A DNA stretch of 64,000 nt from a virus. The notes under the pieces were generated by a model. It did no database searches. It saw nothing but the letters and a program-made list of their open reading frames with translations, and was not told where the DNA came from. The translations under genes and the position numbers were made by a program. The stretch is taken from IMG/VR virus record IMGVR_UViG_3300025096_000004, positions 1-64,000 of that record; one strand, 5' to 3'. Of the stretch, positions 55,034 through 63,872 are shown one piece after another. How positions within the stretch are numbered: the stretch's first letter is position 1; each line of letters starts with the position of its first letter.

Positions 55034-55812
55034 TGAAAAAACATATATCGTATTCAGAACTAAAAATTTGGTCTGAATGTGCGTTTAAGCACAAACTTGT
55101 CTATATAGACAAAATAAAAAAATTCATTGGTAATGAATTTACTGCCTTTGGCAAAGCTATTCACGCTGTATGTGAGCTTACTGCTAAGGGTGAGTTGCCA
55201 GATGATGAACAAGAGCAATTCTTTGATTATGAATTCTTGCGGGAACTGAAGGCACTCAAGGGCGAGGTCGAGTTTCGACCAAATCTGGTGGAGGAAATGA
55301 GAAGACAGGCTAAACAAATCACCCCCCAAATATTCCCTGCTTTAGCCAAAACATTCGGCAATTATGAAGTCTTCTCTGTTGAAGAACAACTGTTCGAGGG
55401 TATATCTGAGTTTGAACCTGAAGAGATAAAGCTTAAAGGGTTTATAGACTTAGTTATTAAAACCGAAGATGGCAAATACCACGTCATCGATTGGAAATCT
55501 TGTTCATGGGGTTGGAATGCAGAGAAAAGATCGAACAAATTGATAACATATCAATTAACCTTGTATAAAAAATATTTTTGTATAAAACACAAGGTTGACC
55601 CCAAATTAGTCGAAACTCACTTCGCCCTTCTTAAACGCACTGCAAAGAAAGATAACGTAGAGATCTTTAGAGTTTCTTCTGGTCCTCGCAAGACCGATAA
55701 TGCAACTAAATTATTGACCAATGCTCTTCATAATTTACATTCAGGCTTTCCTGTTAAAAATCGAAGTAGTTGTGAAAAATGTGAATTTTATAAAACCACC
55801 CACTGCCCATAA
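55033..55812 (+). CDS. RecB/Cas4-family PD-(D/E)xK nuclease with Fe-S cysteines
   Basis: 259 aa from ATG 55033. SYSELKIWSECAFKHKL, FTAFGKAIHAVCE (His motif), KLKGFIDLVIK (Asp), YHVIDWKSCSWGW (D-x-K) and YQLTLYKKYF make the complete RecB nuclease set. One Cys near the N-terminus plus C-terminal CEKC and THC give the four-Cys pattern of iron-sulfur Cas4/AddB-type nucleases. Likely DNA end processing in replication or recombination. No CRISPR genes nearby. Confidence 0.85.
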   Translation: MKKHISYSELKIWSECAFKHKLVYIDKIKKFIGNEFTAFGKAIHAVCELTAKGELPDDEQEQFFDYEFLRELKALKGEVEFRPNLVEEMRRQAKQITPQIFPALAKTFGNYEVFSVEEQLFEGISEFEPEEIKLKGFIDLVIKTEDGKYHVIDWKSCSWGWNAEKRSNKLITYQLTLYKKYFCIKHKVDPKLVETHFALLKRTAKKDNVEIFRVSSGPRKTDNATKLLTNALHNLHSGFPVKNRSSCEKCEFYKTTHCP

Positions 55813-55825
55813 AGAGGAATTAAAA

Positions 55826-56824
55826 ATGACAGTATTAGCAGAATACATTTGGATTGATGGAACCGATCCAACTCCACTTCTAAGAAGTAAGACAAAAATT
55901 TTAGATAGTGATGAAGATCCCCCGCTCTGGGGGTTTGATGGATCATCAACAAAACAGGCCAATGGAACCAATAGCGACTGTGTTTTAAAGCCAGTTTTGG
56001 TCACCCCCGATCCCATTCGCGGAGCAAACAGTGTTCTTGTTTTATGCGAGGTTTATAACACAGACGGCACACCGCATGTTTCGAACAAAAGACACGCATG
56101 TACCCAAGCTGAAGAGCAATATAAAGATCATGAGTGCTGGTATGGGTTAGAACAAGAATATACTCTTTTAAAGCCCGATGGACGCCCTATTGGTTTCCCA
56201 ACAGATACAAGTAAATTTCCAGAACCACAGGGAGATTACTATTGTGGTGCAGGAACCGGCCGAGCGTTTGGTAGAGAAATAGCAGAAGTTCATTTATTTA
56301 AATGTCTTCAAGCTGGTCTTAAAATTAGCGGTATCAATGCTGAAGTTTGCCCGGGACAATGGGAATTTCAAGTTGGCCCCTGTGGAACAGTAGAGGCTGG
56401 AGATCATCTTTGGCTTGCGCGTTATCTTTTGGAAAGAACAGTTGAGAATTATGGAGTGATGGTTTCGCTTGATCCAAAACCTGTTGAGGGAGATTGGAAT
56501 GGCGCTGGTTGTCATACTAATTTTAGCACCAAGGAAATGAGAGGTTCATATGATGCCTGTATAACAGCAGCAGAACGCCTCGGAGAGAACATTCAAGAAC
56601 ATATTGAAAATTATGGCCACGGCATTGAACGCAGACTTACTGGAAAACATGAAACCTGCTCGTATAAAGAATTCAAATGGGGTGTTTCAGACAGAACAGC
56701 GTCTATTCGAATCCCTTGGCAAGTGGCCAATGGTGAAACTGGCTATATTGAGGATCGAAGACCGAATGCAAATTGTGACCCATATGTTGTTACAAGACTT
56801 ATCATAAATACAGTGTGCAGTTGA
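55826..56824 (+). CDS. Type II (eukaryotic-like) glutamine synthetase
   Basis: 332 aa from ATG 55826 (AGAGGAA upstream). YIWIDG, LLRSKTKIL, PPLWGFDGSSTKQA, DCVLKPV, CWYGLEQEYTLL, CPGQWEFQVGP, DWNGAGCHTNFSTKEMR, HGIERRLTGKHET, SDRTASIRIPW and EDRRPNANCDPY follow the GSII order. These include the metal-binding Glu residues and the ATP and glutamate loops. GSII is about 350 aa and found in eukaryotes and some bacteria. It makes glutamine, the amide donor for nucleotide and amino-sugar synthesis. Very unusual phage cargo. Confidence 0.92.
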   Translation: MTVLAEYIWIDGTDPTPLLRSKTKILDSDEDPPLWGFDGSSTKQANGTNSDCVLKPVLVTPDPIRGANSVLVLCEVYNTDGTPHVSNKRHACTQAEEQYKDHECWYGLEQEYTLLKPDGRPIGFPTDTSKFPEPQGDYYCGAGTGRAFGREIAEVHLFKCLQAGLKISGINAEVCPGQWEFQVGPCGTVEAGDHLWLARYLLERTVENYGVMVSLDPKPVEGDWNGAGCHTNFSTKEMRGSYDACITAAERLGENIQEHIENYGHGIERRLTGKHETCSYKEFKWGVSDRTASIRIPWQVANGETGYIEDRRPNANCDPYVVTRLIINTVCS

Positions 56825-57126
56825 TGTCAAAGGATTTAGAAATAGATTGGTCTGAAGCAACAAGATCATATATCAAAACAAGCTTTATTGAGACCCCACC
56901 AGTCCACCCAGATTATACTGTCAAGATGAACCCTAGATTAAAAAAGGGAGATTTGGTAGAAACACATGATTTAAAAATAGGGCTGGTGCTGGGTATCGAA
57001 GAGAGTGATTTAAATATTCAAATATACATCAATGGTGCCGATAATAAATATTATAAAATTATGGTTGGCCAAGAAGAAAAAGTATATGTTGGATATTCTT
57101 TAAAAAAAATTGAAAAAAAAACTTGA
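56824..57126 (+). CDS. SH3/KOW-like protein with N-terminal extension
   Basis: 100 aa from ATG 56824, overlapping the glutamine synthetase stop (TGATG). After about 38 residues: RLKKGDLVETHDLKIGLVLGI and YYKIMVGQEEKVYVGYSLKKIE, the MKVGDLV family pattern. Stands alone far from the main arrays; function unknown. Confidence 0.6.
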   Translation: MSKDLEIDWSEATRSYIKTSFIETPPVHPDYTVKMNPRLKKGDLVETHDLKIGLVLGIEESDLNIQIYINGADNKYYKIMVGQEEKVYVGYSLKKIEKKT

Positions 57127-57151
57127 CACATTTGTTAAGGTGTGTTATAAT
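57123..57151 (+). promoter_or_regulatory. sigma70-type promoter of the glycan operon
   Basis: TTGACA (57123-57128), N17, TATAAT (57146-57151), overlapping the end of the preceding gene. Starts the glycosyltransferase-perosamine operon. Confidence 0.8.
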
Positions 57152-57177
57152 AATATTATATAATAATGGAGTTTAAA

Positions 57178-58428
57178 TTGTCTAAGAAAATTAGAGTCCT
57201 AACATTGGGAGATCATCCACTTTCTCCTTCTGGAGTCGGGACGCAAACAAAATATATTTGTCAAGGTCTATTGGACACTGGCAATTTTTCTATTTTGAGT
57301 CTTGGTGGAGCAGTCAAGCACAAAGACTACCGTCAGGTTCAAGTCGAACCTTATGACAATGATTGGAGAATTATTCCGATTGATGGTTATGGAACGCCGG
57401 AGATGATTCGTTCTGTAATTAGAACAGAAAGTATCGACATGGTATGGATTATGACAGATCCTCGTTTCTGGGATTGGCTTTGGATGATGGAAAATGAAAT
57501 ACGACCGCTGTGTCCGTTGATTTATTATCATGTGTGGGACAACTTTCCCGCACCGATGTTTAATAGAGATTTTTATTTGTCAAACGATCATATAGTTACA
57601 ATCTCAAAAGTAACAGATGCGATTGTCAAAGAGGTTGCACCAGAGGTACCTAGAACATACTTGCCTCACGCCGTCGACCAAACCATATTTAAACCATATT
57701 CAGATGATGAACTGGTCAAAGTAAAACATCAACTTTGGGCACAACAAGATCACGACCCAGATGTTTTTACTGTATTTTGGAACAATCGAAATGCCCGACG
57801 AAAACAATCTGGAACTTTAATATATTGGTTTAAATATTTTTTAGATAAGGTTGGTCATGATAAAGCTCGATTACTTATGCATACGGACCCTAGAGATCCC
57901 CATGGACAAGATTTGCCACTTCTCATCGAGAGCCTCGGGTTGAATAATAAACAGGTGATGCTTTCTACGGAGAAACTTCCACCTGAACATTTAGCTGCAA
58001 TTTATAATGCAGCCGATTGCACAATAAATATTTCTGACGCCGAGGGTTTTGGCCTCTCTACTTTGGAATCTTTGTCCTGCGGCACACCTATCATTGTTAA
58101 TTTGACAGGGGGACTTCAAGAACAAGTAACAAATGGTACAGATTGGTTTGGTTTTGGCATACCCCCCATTTCTAAGGCCCTGATTGGTAGTCAAAATGTT
58201 CCTTATATTTATGAAGATCGTATTAGCAAGGATCAATTTGTAGAGACCTTATTTAAAATGTATTCAATGACTTCTCAATCTAGACGAAAAATGGGCATGG
58301 AAGGTCGATTGCACGTAGAGGCGAATTATAATTTTAATAATTATAAGAAACAATGGGCGGAGTTGATGATGAAGATCTTCGAAGAAGGTAACAGCTATAA
58401 TAATATTATGTTTAAGGAGGTAGCGTGA
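57178..58428 (+). CDS. GT-B glycosyltransferase (GT4-like)
   Basis: 416 aa from TTG 57178, which has GGAG 6 bases upstream; ATG 57166 adds four residues but lacks a site. LSPSGVGTQTKYICQGL is the GT4 N-terminal loop. Late motif: AAIYNAADCTINISDAEGFGLSTLESLSCGTP, the E-x7-E nucleotide-sugar site. Likely transfers a sugar from a nucleotide donor, perhaps the perosamine made by this operon. GTGA overlap with the next gene. Confidence 0.87.
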   Translation: MSKKIRVLTLGDHPLSPSGVGTQTKYICQGLLDTGNFSILSLGGAVKHKDYRQVQVEPYDNDWRIIPIDGYGTPEMIRSVIRTESIDMVWIMTDPRFWDWLWMMENEIRPLCPLIYYHVWDNFPAPMFNRDFYLSNDHIVTISKVTDAIVKEVAPEVPRTYLPHAVDQTIFKPYSDDELVKVKHQLWAQQDHDPDVFTVFWNNRNARRKQSGTLIYWFKYFLDKVGHDKARLLMHTDPRDPHGQDLPLLIESLGLNNKQVMLSTEKLPPEHLAAIYNAADCTINISDAEGFGLSTLESLSCGTPIIVNLTGGLQEQVTNGTDWFGFGIPPISKALIGSQNVPYIYEDRISKDQFVETLFKMYSMTSQSRRKMGMEGRLHVEANYNFNNYKKQWAELMMKIFEEGNSYNNIMFKEVA

Positions 58429-59651
58429 AAAAGAGAATTTTAGTCAGAGGTCCTGTTTTGTCTCAATCTGGTTATGGAGAACAAGCCCGGTTTGCTCTTC
58501 GAGCCTTAAGGTCACAAGAGGATAAATATGATATACATATCCAACCAATCAGGTGGGGTCAAACAGGCTGGATTTGGGAAGATACCGAAGAACGCCGCTG
58601 GATGGACGAAATGATTACTAAGGGCGCAAATTATATGCGCCAAAAGGGACAGTATGATATTTCATTACAGATTACTATTCCAAATGAGTGGGACCAAACC
58701 GCGCCTCTTAATATTGGATACACTGCTGGTATTGAGTCCGACCGCGTTGCTCCACAATGGCTCTTTAAAGCGAATCAAATGGACAAAGTGGTTGTGGTAT
58801 CTAATCATTCAAAAACTGTATTTGAAAAAACTCAAGTTGAGGGGAAGGATCCCTCTACTGGCCAAACAATGAAATATGAACTGACAACCCCAATTGATGC
58901 TGTTGGTTATGCTGTAACTGATTATCCAACAGAGAATATTAAAGAATTTAGCCCCACCACTGATTTCAACTTTTTGTGTATTTCACAATGGGGCCCAAGA
59001 AAGAATTTTGAAAACACTATTAGATGGTGGGTTGAGGAATTTCATGATCAAAATATTGGCTTGATTCTTAAAACTTCGATTGCAAGCAATAGTACTATTG
59101 ATAAAACTAAAACAGAAGAATTGTTGACCTCGATTTTATCTAAATATAAAAGTCGAAAATGTAAAGTTTATATGCTTCATGGGGATTTATCTGCCGGCCA
59201 AATGCGCTGGCTATATAGCCACGAAAAAGTAAAATGTTTGATAAATTTGGCACACGGCGAAGGCTTTGGACTTCCAATGTTTGAGGCTTCTCAAAATGGT
59301 TTGCCCGTTATGACCATTGGCTGGTCTGGACAAATGGACTATTTGACTCAAGATAACAAAGAATACTTTATTAAAATTGATCATAAATTGGAGCCAATAG
59401 GGACCAATGCTGTTTGGGATGGTGTATTGCAAGCAGATTCAAAGTGGGCATATGCCGAACAGGGTTCTTTTAAGATGAATCTCCGAAAGGTCCGGAAAAA
59501 TTGGAAAAAATTCAAAAAACAAGCAACAAAACTACAATCATTAATTAAAGAAAGATATACTCAAGAAATTATGTATAAACAGTTTTGTGATTCAATAGAA
59601 AATATAAAACTTCATACTCACCCTATGTTTGGAGAACTAGAGACAGAATGA
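58425..59651 (+). CDS. GT-B glycosyltransferase (GT4-like)
   Basis: 408 aa from GTG 58425 (AAGGAGG upstream). RGPVLSQSGYGEQARFALRAL and INLAHGEGFGLPMFEASQNGLP show the same GT-B architecture as the preceding protein, and IAHGEGFGLP-like wording is typical. Two adjacent GTs suggest assembly of at least two linkages. ATGA overlap with gmd. Confidence 0.86.
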   Translation: MKKRILVRGPVLSQSGYGEQARFALRALRSQEDKYDIHIQPIRWGQTGWIWEDTEERRWMDEMITKGANYMRQKGQYDISLQITIPNEWDQTAPLNIGYTAGIESDRVAPQWLFKANQMDKVVVVSNHSKTVFEKTQVEGKDPSTGQTMKYELTTPIDAVGYAVTDYPTENIKEFSPTTDFNFLCISQWGPRKNFENTIRWWVEEFHDQNIGLILKTSIASNSTIDKTKTEELLTSILSKYKSRKCKVYMLHGDLSAGQMRWLYSHEKVKCLINLAHGEGFGLPMFEASQNGLPVMTIGWSGQMDYLTQDNKEYFIKIDHKLEPIGTNAVWDGVLQADSKWAYAEQGSFKMNLRKVRKNWKKFKKQATKLQSLIKERYTQEIMYKQFCDSIENIKLHTHPMFGELETE

Positions 59652-60628
59652 GAACAGCTTTTATAACTGGGGTTAATGGACAAGATGGTTCCTATTTATC
59701 TGAATATCTATTACAAAAAGGGTATAGGGTTGTTGGTTTAATAAGAAGAACAAGCACATCAGAGAGAGAAAAATATAAAAATCTTGAAAATATCTTGGAT
59801 AATAAAAATTTCATTTTGGAGACCGGAGATTTAACGGATATAACTTCAATAATAAGAATTATAAAAAAACATAAGCCCCACGAATTATATAATTTGGCGG
59901 CACAATCCCATGTTGGGGAGTCTTTTAATAGCCCCGTAATGACAATGAATGTTAATGCTCTAGGCACAATAAATATTTTAGAAGCCATTAGGATTTGTGA
60001 CAAAAATATTAAATTATATCAGGCTTCAACTTCGGAAATGTTTGGAGACTTGAGCGCAATCCAGAATGAAAATACCACATTTAACCCTGTTTCTCCATAC
60101 GCATGCTCTAAGGTGTGTGCCCACAACATGGTAGTTAACTATAGAAAGGCATATAATTTGTTTGCAAGTTGTGGTATATTATTTAATCATGAATCTCCAA
60201 GACGAGGTGAAGATTTTGTCACCAGAAAAATAACCAAAGCCGCCGCCCGAATTAAATTAGGTAAACAAAGCAAGATTTACCTAGGGAATATAAAAACTTA
60301 TAGGGATTGGGGATATGCTGGTGATTATGTCGAGGCTATGTGGAAAATATTAAATCACACTAAGCCTGATGATTTTGTTATAGCAAGTAGTAATAGTATC
60401 ACCGTTGAAGATTTTTTGAAAATTGTTTTTAATATAGCAGATTTAGATTATAAAGACTTTCTTGTCATAGACAAGTCTTTGTTTCGACCACATGATGTTC
60501 CGTATTTGAAAGGCGATGCGACAAAAGCAAAAGAAGTATTGGATTGGAAACCCAAAACCACCCTAGAGGAACTTGCCAAGATGATGTATGAAAATGATTT
60601 TGTATTGGAGAGCAAAGATGTCAAATAG
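59648..60628 (+). CDS. gmd: GDP-mannose 4,6-dehydratase
   Basis: 326 aa. AFITGVNGQDGSYLSEYLL (NADP Rossmann motif GxxGxxG-type), LIRRTST, ELYNLAAQSHVGESF, STSEMFGD, PYACSKVCAHNMV (YxxxK) and FNHESPRRGEDFVTRKI are diagnostic of Gmd. Converts GDP-mannose to GDP-4-keto-6-deoxymannose. Lies between the glycosyltransferases and the GT9-like gene in a tight operon. Confidence 0.94.
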   Translation: MRTAFITGVNGQDGSYLSEYLLQKGYRVVGLIRRTSTSEREKYKNLENILDNKNFILETGDLTDITSIIRIIKKHKPHELYNLAAQSHVGESFNSPVMTMNVNALGTINILEAIRICDKNIKLYQASTSEMFGDLSAIQNENTTFNPVSPYACSKVCAHNMVVNYRKAYNLFASCGILFNHESPRRGEDFVTRKITKAAARIKLGKQSKIYLGNIKTYRDWGYAGDYVEAMWKILNHTKPDDFVIASSNSITVEDFLKIVFNIADLDYKDFLVIDKSLFRPHDVPYLKGDATKAKEVLDWKPKTTLEELAKMMYENDFVLESKDVK

Positions 60629-61523
60629 TGTGACTGTAGTATGTTTTGGGGCGTATGGAGATATCTTAAATTCAACCCCAATAGCAAAGCATTACAAAAT
60701 GGAAGGAAAAGATGTTACTTGGGTGACCAAAAGAAAATATTCATCTTGTATAGACAATAATCCATATATTGATCAAATTTTTTATTTTAAAAAAGATATA
60801 GAAAATCAATTTGATTATGTATATATGACTTTTAGCTGCATGGAGCATCCTTTATTCAATACCCCATCATCAATGTCTATATCTAAGATATTGCCAAATT
60901 CAAAAGTGATCTTTTCCGCTCCTTATGCATCACCATATGCAGATGGCAGCCCAAGAAGCACTTTACTTAATATAATAAAAGACGAATGTAGTGGAATAAA
61001 AGAGTGGAATTGTGATTTTATTCCTATTGTTCGCTTGGCTTCCACCGAAGAAAAAGAAGCCATTAAATTTTACAGCAAGCTACAGGGCAATAAGAAAATT
61101 TTAATAGAATACGAATTTCACTCCGCTCAATCAATGTGGGACAAAGAATATCTTATTGAGACGTGTAAATATTTAAACAATAAAGATGTGGATATAATTT
61201 TAACTGGCAAGAACGAATTACCCTACTTAGAAGAATTAAAAACCCAATTTGATATCAATTTTTATCATTATCATGGCAGTTTTATGTCTAATGCTAAATT
61301 ATATAATCTAGTTGATATGTTTATAGGAGTCTCTTCAGGGATTACTTGTTTGACATCGTCTGATTATTGCGATACAAACAAAGAAAGAATTGAAGTAATC
61401 AAGGGTCCACATTGGGGCACTGCGGATTGGAAACACAATCAAGAAAACAAGACAATATGCTATAATTTTGATGAATATTGTAGAGCCCTTGATAAAACTA
61501 AGGAAGTTTTAAAAAGTGCTTAA
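60618..61523 (+). CDS. GT9-like (heptosyltransferase-type) glycosyltransferase
   Basis: 301 aa from ATG 60618, 11-base overlap with gmd. VVCFGAYGDILNSTPIAKHYK is the GT9 opening (GxxGDxLxxTP). KKILIEYEFHSAQSMWDKEYL and MFIGVSSGITCLTSSDYC match the C-terminal donor region where GT9 enzymes have GxSSG. May add a sugar to an LPS-like acceptor or act on the phage decoration; the substrate is unknown. Confidence 0.75.
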   Translation: MSNSVTVVCFGAYGDILNSTPIAKHYKMEGKDVTWVTKRKYSSCIDNNPYIDQIFYFKKDIENQFDYVYMTFSCMEHPLFNTPSSMSISKILPNSKVIFSAPYASPYADGSPRSTLLNIIKDECSGIKEWNCDFIPIVRLASTEEKEAIKFYSKLQGNKKILIEYEFHSAQSMWDKEYLIETCKYLNNKDVDIILTGKNELPYLEELKTQFDINFYHYHGSFMSNAKLYNLVDMFIGVSSGITCLTSSDYCDTNKERIEVIKGPHWGTADWKHNQENKTICYNFDEYCRALDKTKEVLKSA

Positions 61524-62193
61524 TATTATTTATTTGAGCAATGAGGGGGATTTTGGAAAAAAAGGATTACAGTTATTGGAAGAAATAACCAATTTAGAGG
61601 TAAAAGGTAAATTTTTTGGGACAGAGATGACAAAGGGTGATATACCAGATAACACTGATTTAATAATTTCTTTTTGTTATCCCAAGCTTATCAAAAAAGA
61701 AGTTTTTGAAGTCGCACGTTTTGGGTGTATAAATTTCCATCCTGCCCCCCTTCCGGAATATAAGGGCTTCGCCGTGTATAATTTTGCAATACTAAATGGC
61801 GAAAAAGAGTGGGGTGTTTCTGCACATTTCATTGATCAAAAATTTGATACTGGAGATATTATAAAAGTTAATAGGTTTAAAATTGGTAAAGAAACAGCCC
61901 ATTCGTTGAGAAAAAAAAGCAGAGATAGGTTGCTTATTTTACTCAAAGAAGTAGCCAATGAATTTGCTTTGAGTGGTAAACTAACATCAATCAAGCAAGA
62001 CAAAAATAAAGGAAAATATTATTCGAAAAAGATGATGAATGAAAACAGAGTGATAACCCCATCCGATGATGCTATCACGATAGAGAGGAAAATTAGAGCA
62101 TTCTGGTGCCCCCCTTATGCCGGCGCCGCTATAAAATTAAATAATATTGAGTATACTTTAATAAATAAAGAGATATTAAAAACAATAGAATAG
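61516..62193 (+). CDS. Formyltransferase, probable GDP-perosamine N-formyltransferase
   Basis: 225 aa from GTG 61516. CINFHPAPLPEYKGFAVYNFAIL (the N-H-P-LP-G formyltransferase core), WGVSAHFIDQKFDTGDII (Asp) are family motifs, with the domain ending early compared with methionyl-tRNA formyltransferase. In this operon context (gmd plus DegT aminotransferase) the best fit is the WbkC-type enzyme that N-formylates GDP-perosamine. Confidence 0.8.
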   Translation: MLNIIYLSNEGDFGKKGLQLLEEITNLEVKGKFFGTEMTKGDIPDNTDLIISFCYPKLIKKEVFEVARFGCINFHPAPLPEYKGFAVYNFAILNGEKEWGVSAHFIDQKFDTGDIIKVNRFKIGKETAHSLRKKSRDRLLILLKEVANEFALSGKLTSIKQDKNKGKYYSKKMMNENRVITPSDDAITIERKIRAFWCPPYAGAAIKLNNIEYTLINKEILKTIE

Positions 62194-62201
62194 GAGAAAA
62201 A

Positions 62202-62510
62202 ATGGCCGATACACTTGGAGGTTTAATAGATAAACTCATCACTATCGATATGAAAATGTGGAACAATCAAGAGTTTCTCTATGAAGTGAGGCGCCTTTCC
62301 TTTGATGAGTTTCAAAAAAAATACACTGAAACAGAGAAGAAAAGAATAGATTTGTTTAGTTCAGTTAAAAAATGTTGCGACTTAAATATGCAAAGGAATC
62401 AACTGATTGATGAAATCGATGAAAAAATAATAGACATTGTCAAGACAGCCCTTTCGGGCAAAAATATAGATGATGGAAAATTTATTCAAAGAAAACATAA
62501 AACATATTAA
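62202..62510 (+). CDS. Hypothetical helical protein
   Basis: 102 aa behind AGGAG. MADTLGGLIDKLITIDMKMW, FDEFQKKYTETEKKRIDLFS, IDEIDEKIIDIVKTALSGKN; helical. Sits between formyltransferase and aminotransferase genes, so it probably belongs to the operon as an accessory. No family recognised. Confidence 0.6.
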   Translation: MADTLGGLIDKLITIDMKMWNNQEFLYEVRRLSFDEFQKKYTETEKKRIDLFSSVKKCCDLNMQRNQLIDEIDEKIIDIVKTALSGKNIDDGKFIQRKHKTY

Positions 62511-62533
62511 TCGAAGTCCTTAAGAGATACCAT

Positions 62534-63640
62534 ATGATAAGAATTTATGAACCATATTTAACAGAGTCAACTAAGAAGTACGCCCATGATGCAATAGAGT
62601 CTGGGTGGATTTCTTCTCAAGGCTCCTATATTGCTGTGGCTAGAGAAAGTTTGGCATCACTTATGGGAGTGAAACATTGTGTTCTTTTATCAAATGGAAC
62701 AACTGCAACCCATTGCTTGTCTAAAGGATTAAATTTTAAATATCCAAAAATAAAGAATTTAATTGTACCAAACAACGTCTATGTAGCAGCATGGAATTCT
62801 TTTTTACACGATGGTCAATATGAAGACATTACTGCGATCGATGCTTGCGAAGATACGTGGAATTACAATTTGGACAAATTATATAAAACTCTTGAAGAAG
62901 TAGATTTTGATACAACAGCGCTCTTGTGTGTTCACAATTTGGGAAACATTATAAATATACCGAAAATCAAAAGAGATTTTCCATCTTTGGTTATCGTTGA
63001 GGATAACTGTGAAGGGTTTTTGGGAAAATATGAGAATTCTTACTCTGGTACTCAATCTTTCTGCGCTTCAGTTTCTTTTTATGCTAACAAGAACATTACT
63101 TCGGGAGAAGGCGGCGCCTTTTTCACCAATTGTGATGAGACATATCATTATATTTCGTCATTTATAAATCAAGGAAACACAAAGGAGAAGTTTATTCATG
63201 ATAAGTTGTCGCAAAACTATAGAATGACAAATATCCAAGCCGCTCTTTTATTGGGACAAATTGAAGATTTGGAGTTGATTCGAGAAAAAAAGAATGTTAT
63301 TTTTGAAAAGTATAAACAAAAATTACCAAATATTGATAATGTAACAATCCAATCAAGAGAGGCTAATACAGACCCCGCCGATTGGATGATGGGCGTAAGA
63401 GTTACAAATGGCAAAACCTATAGCACCATTGAGTCGGAATTAAAATCAATGGGCGTCGAAACCCGTCCTATGTTTTATTGTTATAATAGACACAAACATC
63501 TTAAAAAGATTATAAAATCAGAAACAAACAAAGTAGCCGAACACCTTAGCTTATGTGGCTTTATGATACCAAGCCACCCCTTGTTGTCTGAATATGAGAC
63601 AGATTTTATAATAGATAGTATTGCAAAAATATCAAAATAA
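62534..63640 (+). CDS. DegT/DnrJ/EryC1 aminotransferase, probable perosamine synthase
   Basis: 368 aa. N-terminal EPYLTESTKKYAHDAIESGWISSQG, VLLSNGTTATH, VEDNCEGFLGKY (PLP Asp) and SFYANKNITSGEGGAFF (Lys186 Schiff base) define the family. Together with Gmd, the likely substrate is GDP-4-keto-6-deoxymannose, product GDP-perosamine. Its start MIRIYEPYL and GW-S-Q-G match perosamine synthases (Per/RfbE group) rather than ArnB. Confidence 0.87.
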   Translation: MIRIYEPYLTESTKKYAHDAIESGWISSQGSYIAVARESLASLMGVKHCVLLSNGTTATHCLSKGLNFKYPKIKNLIVPNNVYVAAWNSFLHDGQYEDITAIDACEDTWNYNLDKLYKTLEEVDFDTTALLCVHNLGNIINIPKIKRDFPSLVIVEDNCEGFLGKYENSYSGTQSFCASVSFYANKNITSGEGGAFFTNCDETYHYISSFINQGNTKEKFIHDKLSQNYRMTNIQAALLLGQIEDLELIREKKNVIFEKYKQKLPNIDNVTIQSREANTDPADWMMGVRVTNGKTYSTIESELKSMGVETRPMFYCYNRHKHLKKIIKSETNKVAEHLSLCGFMIPSHPLLSEYETDFIIDSIAKISK

Positions 63641-63652
63641 AGGAGAAAACAG

Positions 63653-63868
63653 ATGAAATTAAGCGATCAAGCAATGGGGGCTATTATGATGGCCTTGCAG
63701 AAATCTCTAATGGAGCAGAGTGACATTGTTCCGTTGCTGAAGGAGATGAACTTTGTTGAGATGGACAATGGAGAATTGTTGGTTGAAAATCCGCCAACAG
63801 TTAAAGCTCCTAACACAGGTGTTAAAATTGTTGAAGAGGACAAAACAGTTTTAAACTATGGGAATTGA
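63653..63868 (+). CDS. Hypothetical small protein
   Basis: 71 aa behind AAGGAG. MKLSDQAMGAIMMALQKSLM, LLKEMNFVEMDNGELLVENP. Resembles small phage proteins with a C-terminal NPPTVK, function unknown. Its last codons overlap the possible start of the next gene. Confidence 0.65.
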   Translation: MKLSDQAMGAIMMALQKSLMEQSDIVPLLKEMNFVEMDNGELLVENPPTVKAPNTGVKIVEEDKTVLNYGN

Positions 63869-63872
63869 ATGG

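Noticed and set aside
55033-55812. Cas4 as part of a CRISPR system
   Set aside because: No repeats or other cas genes are in the window. The neighbours are a peptidase and glutamine synthetase, so a replication/recombination nuclease is more likely.
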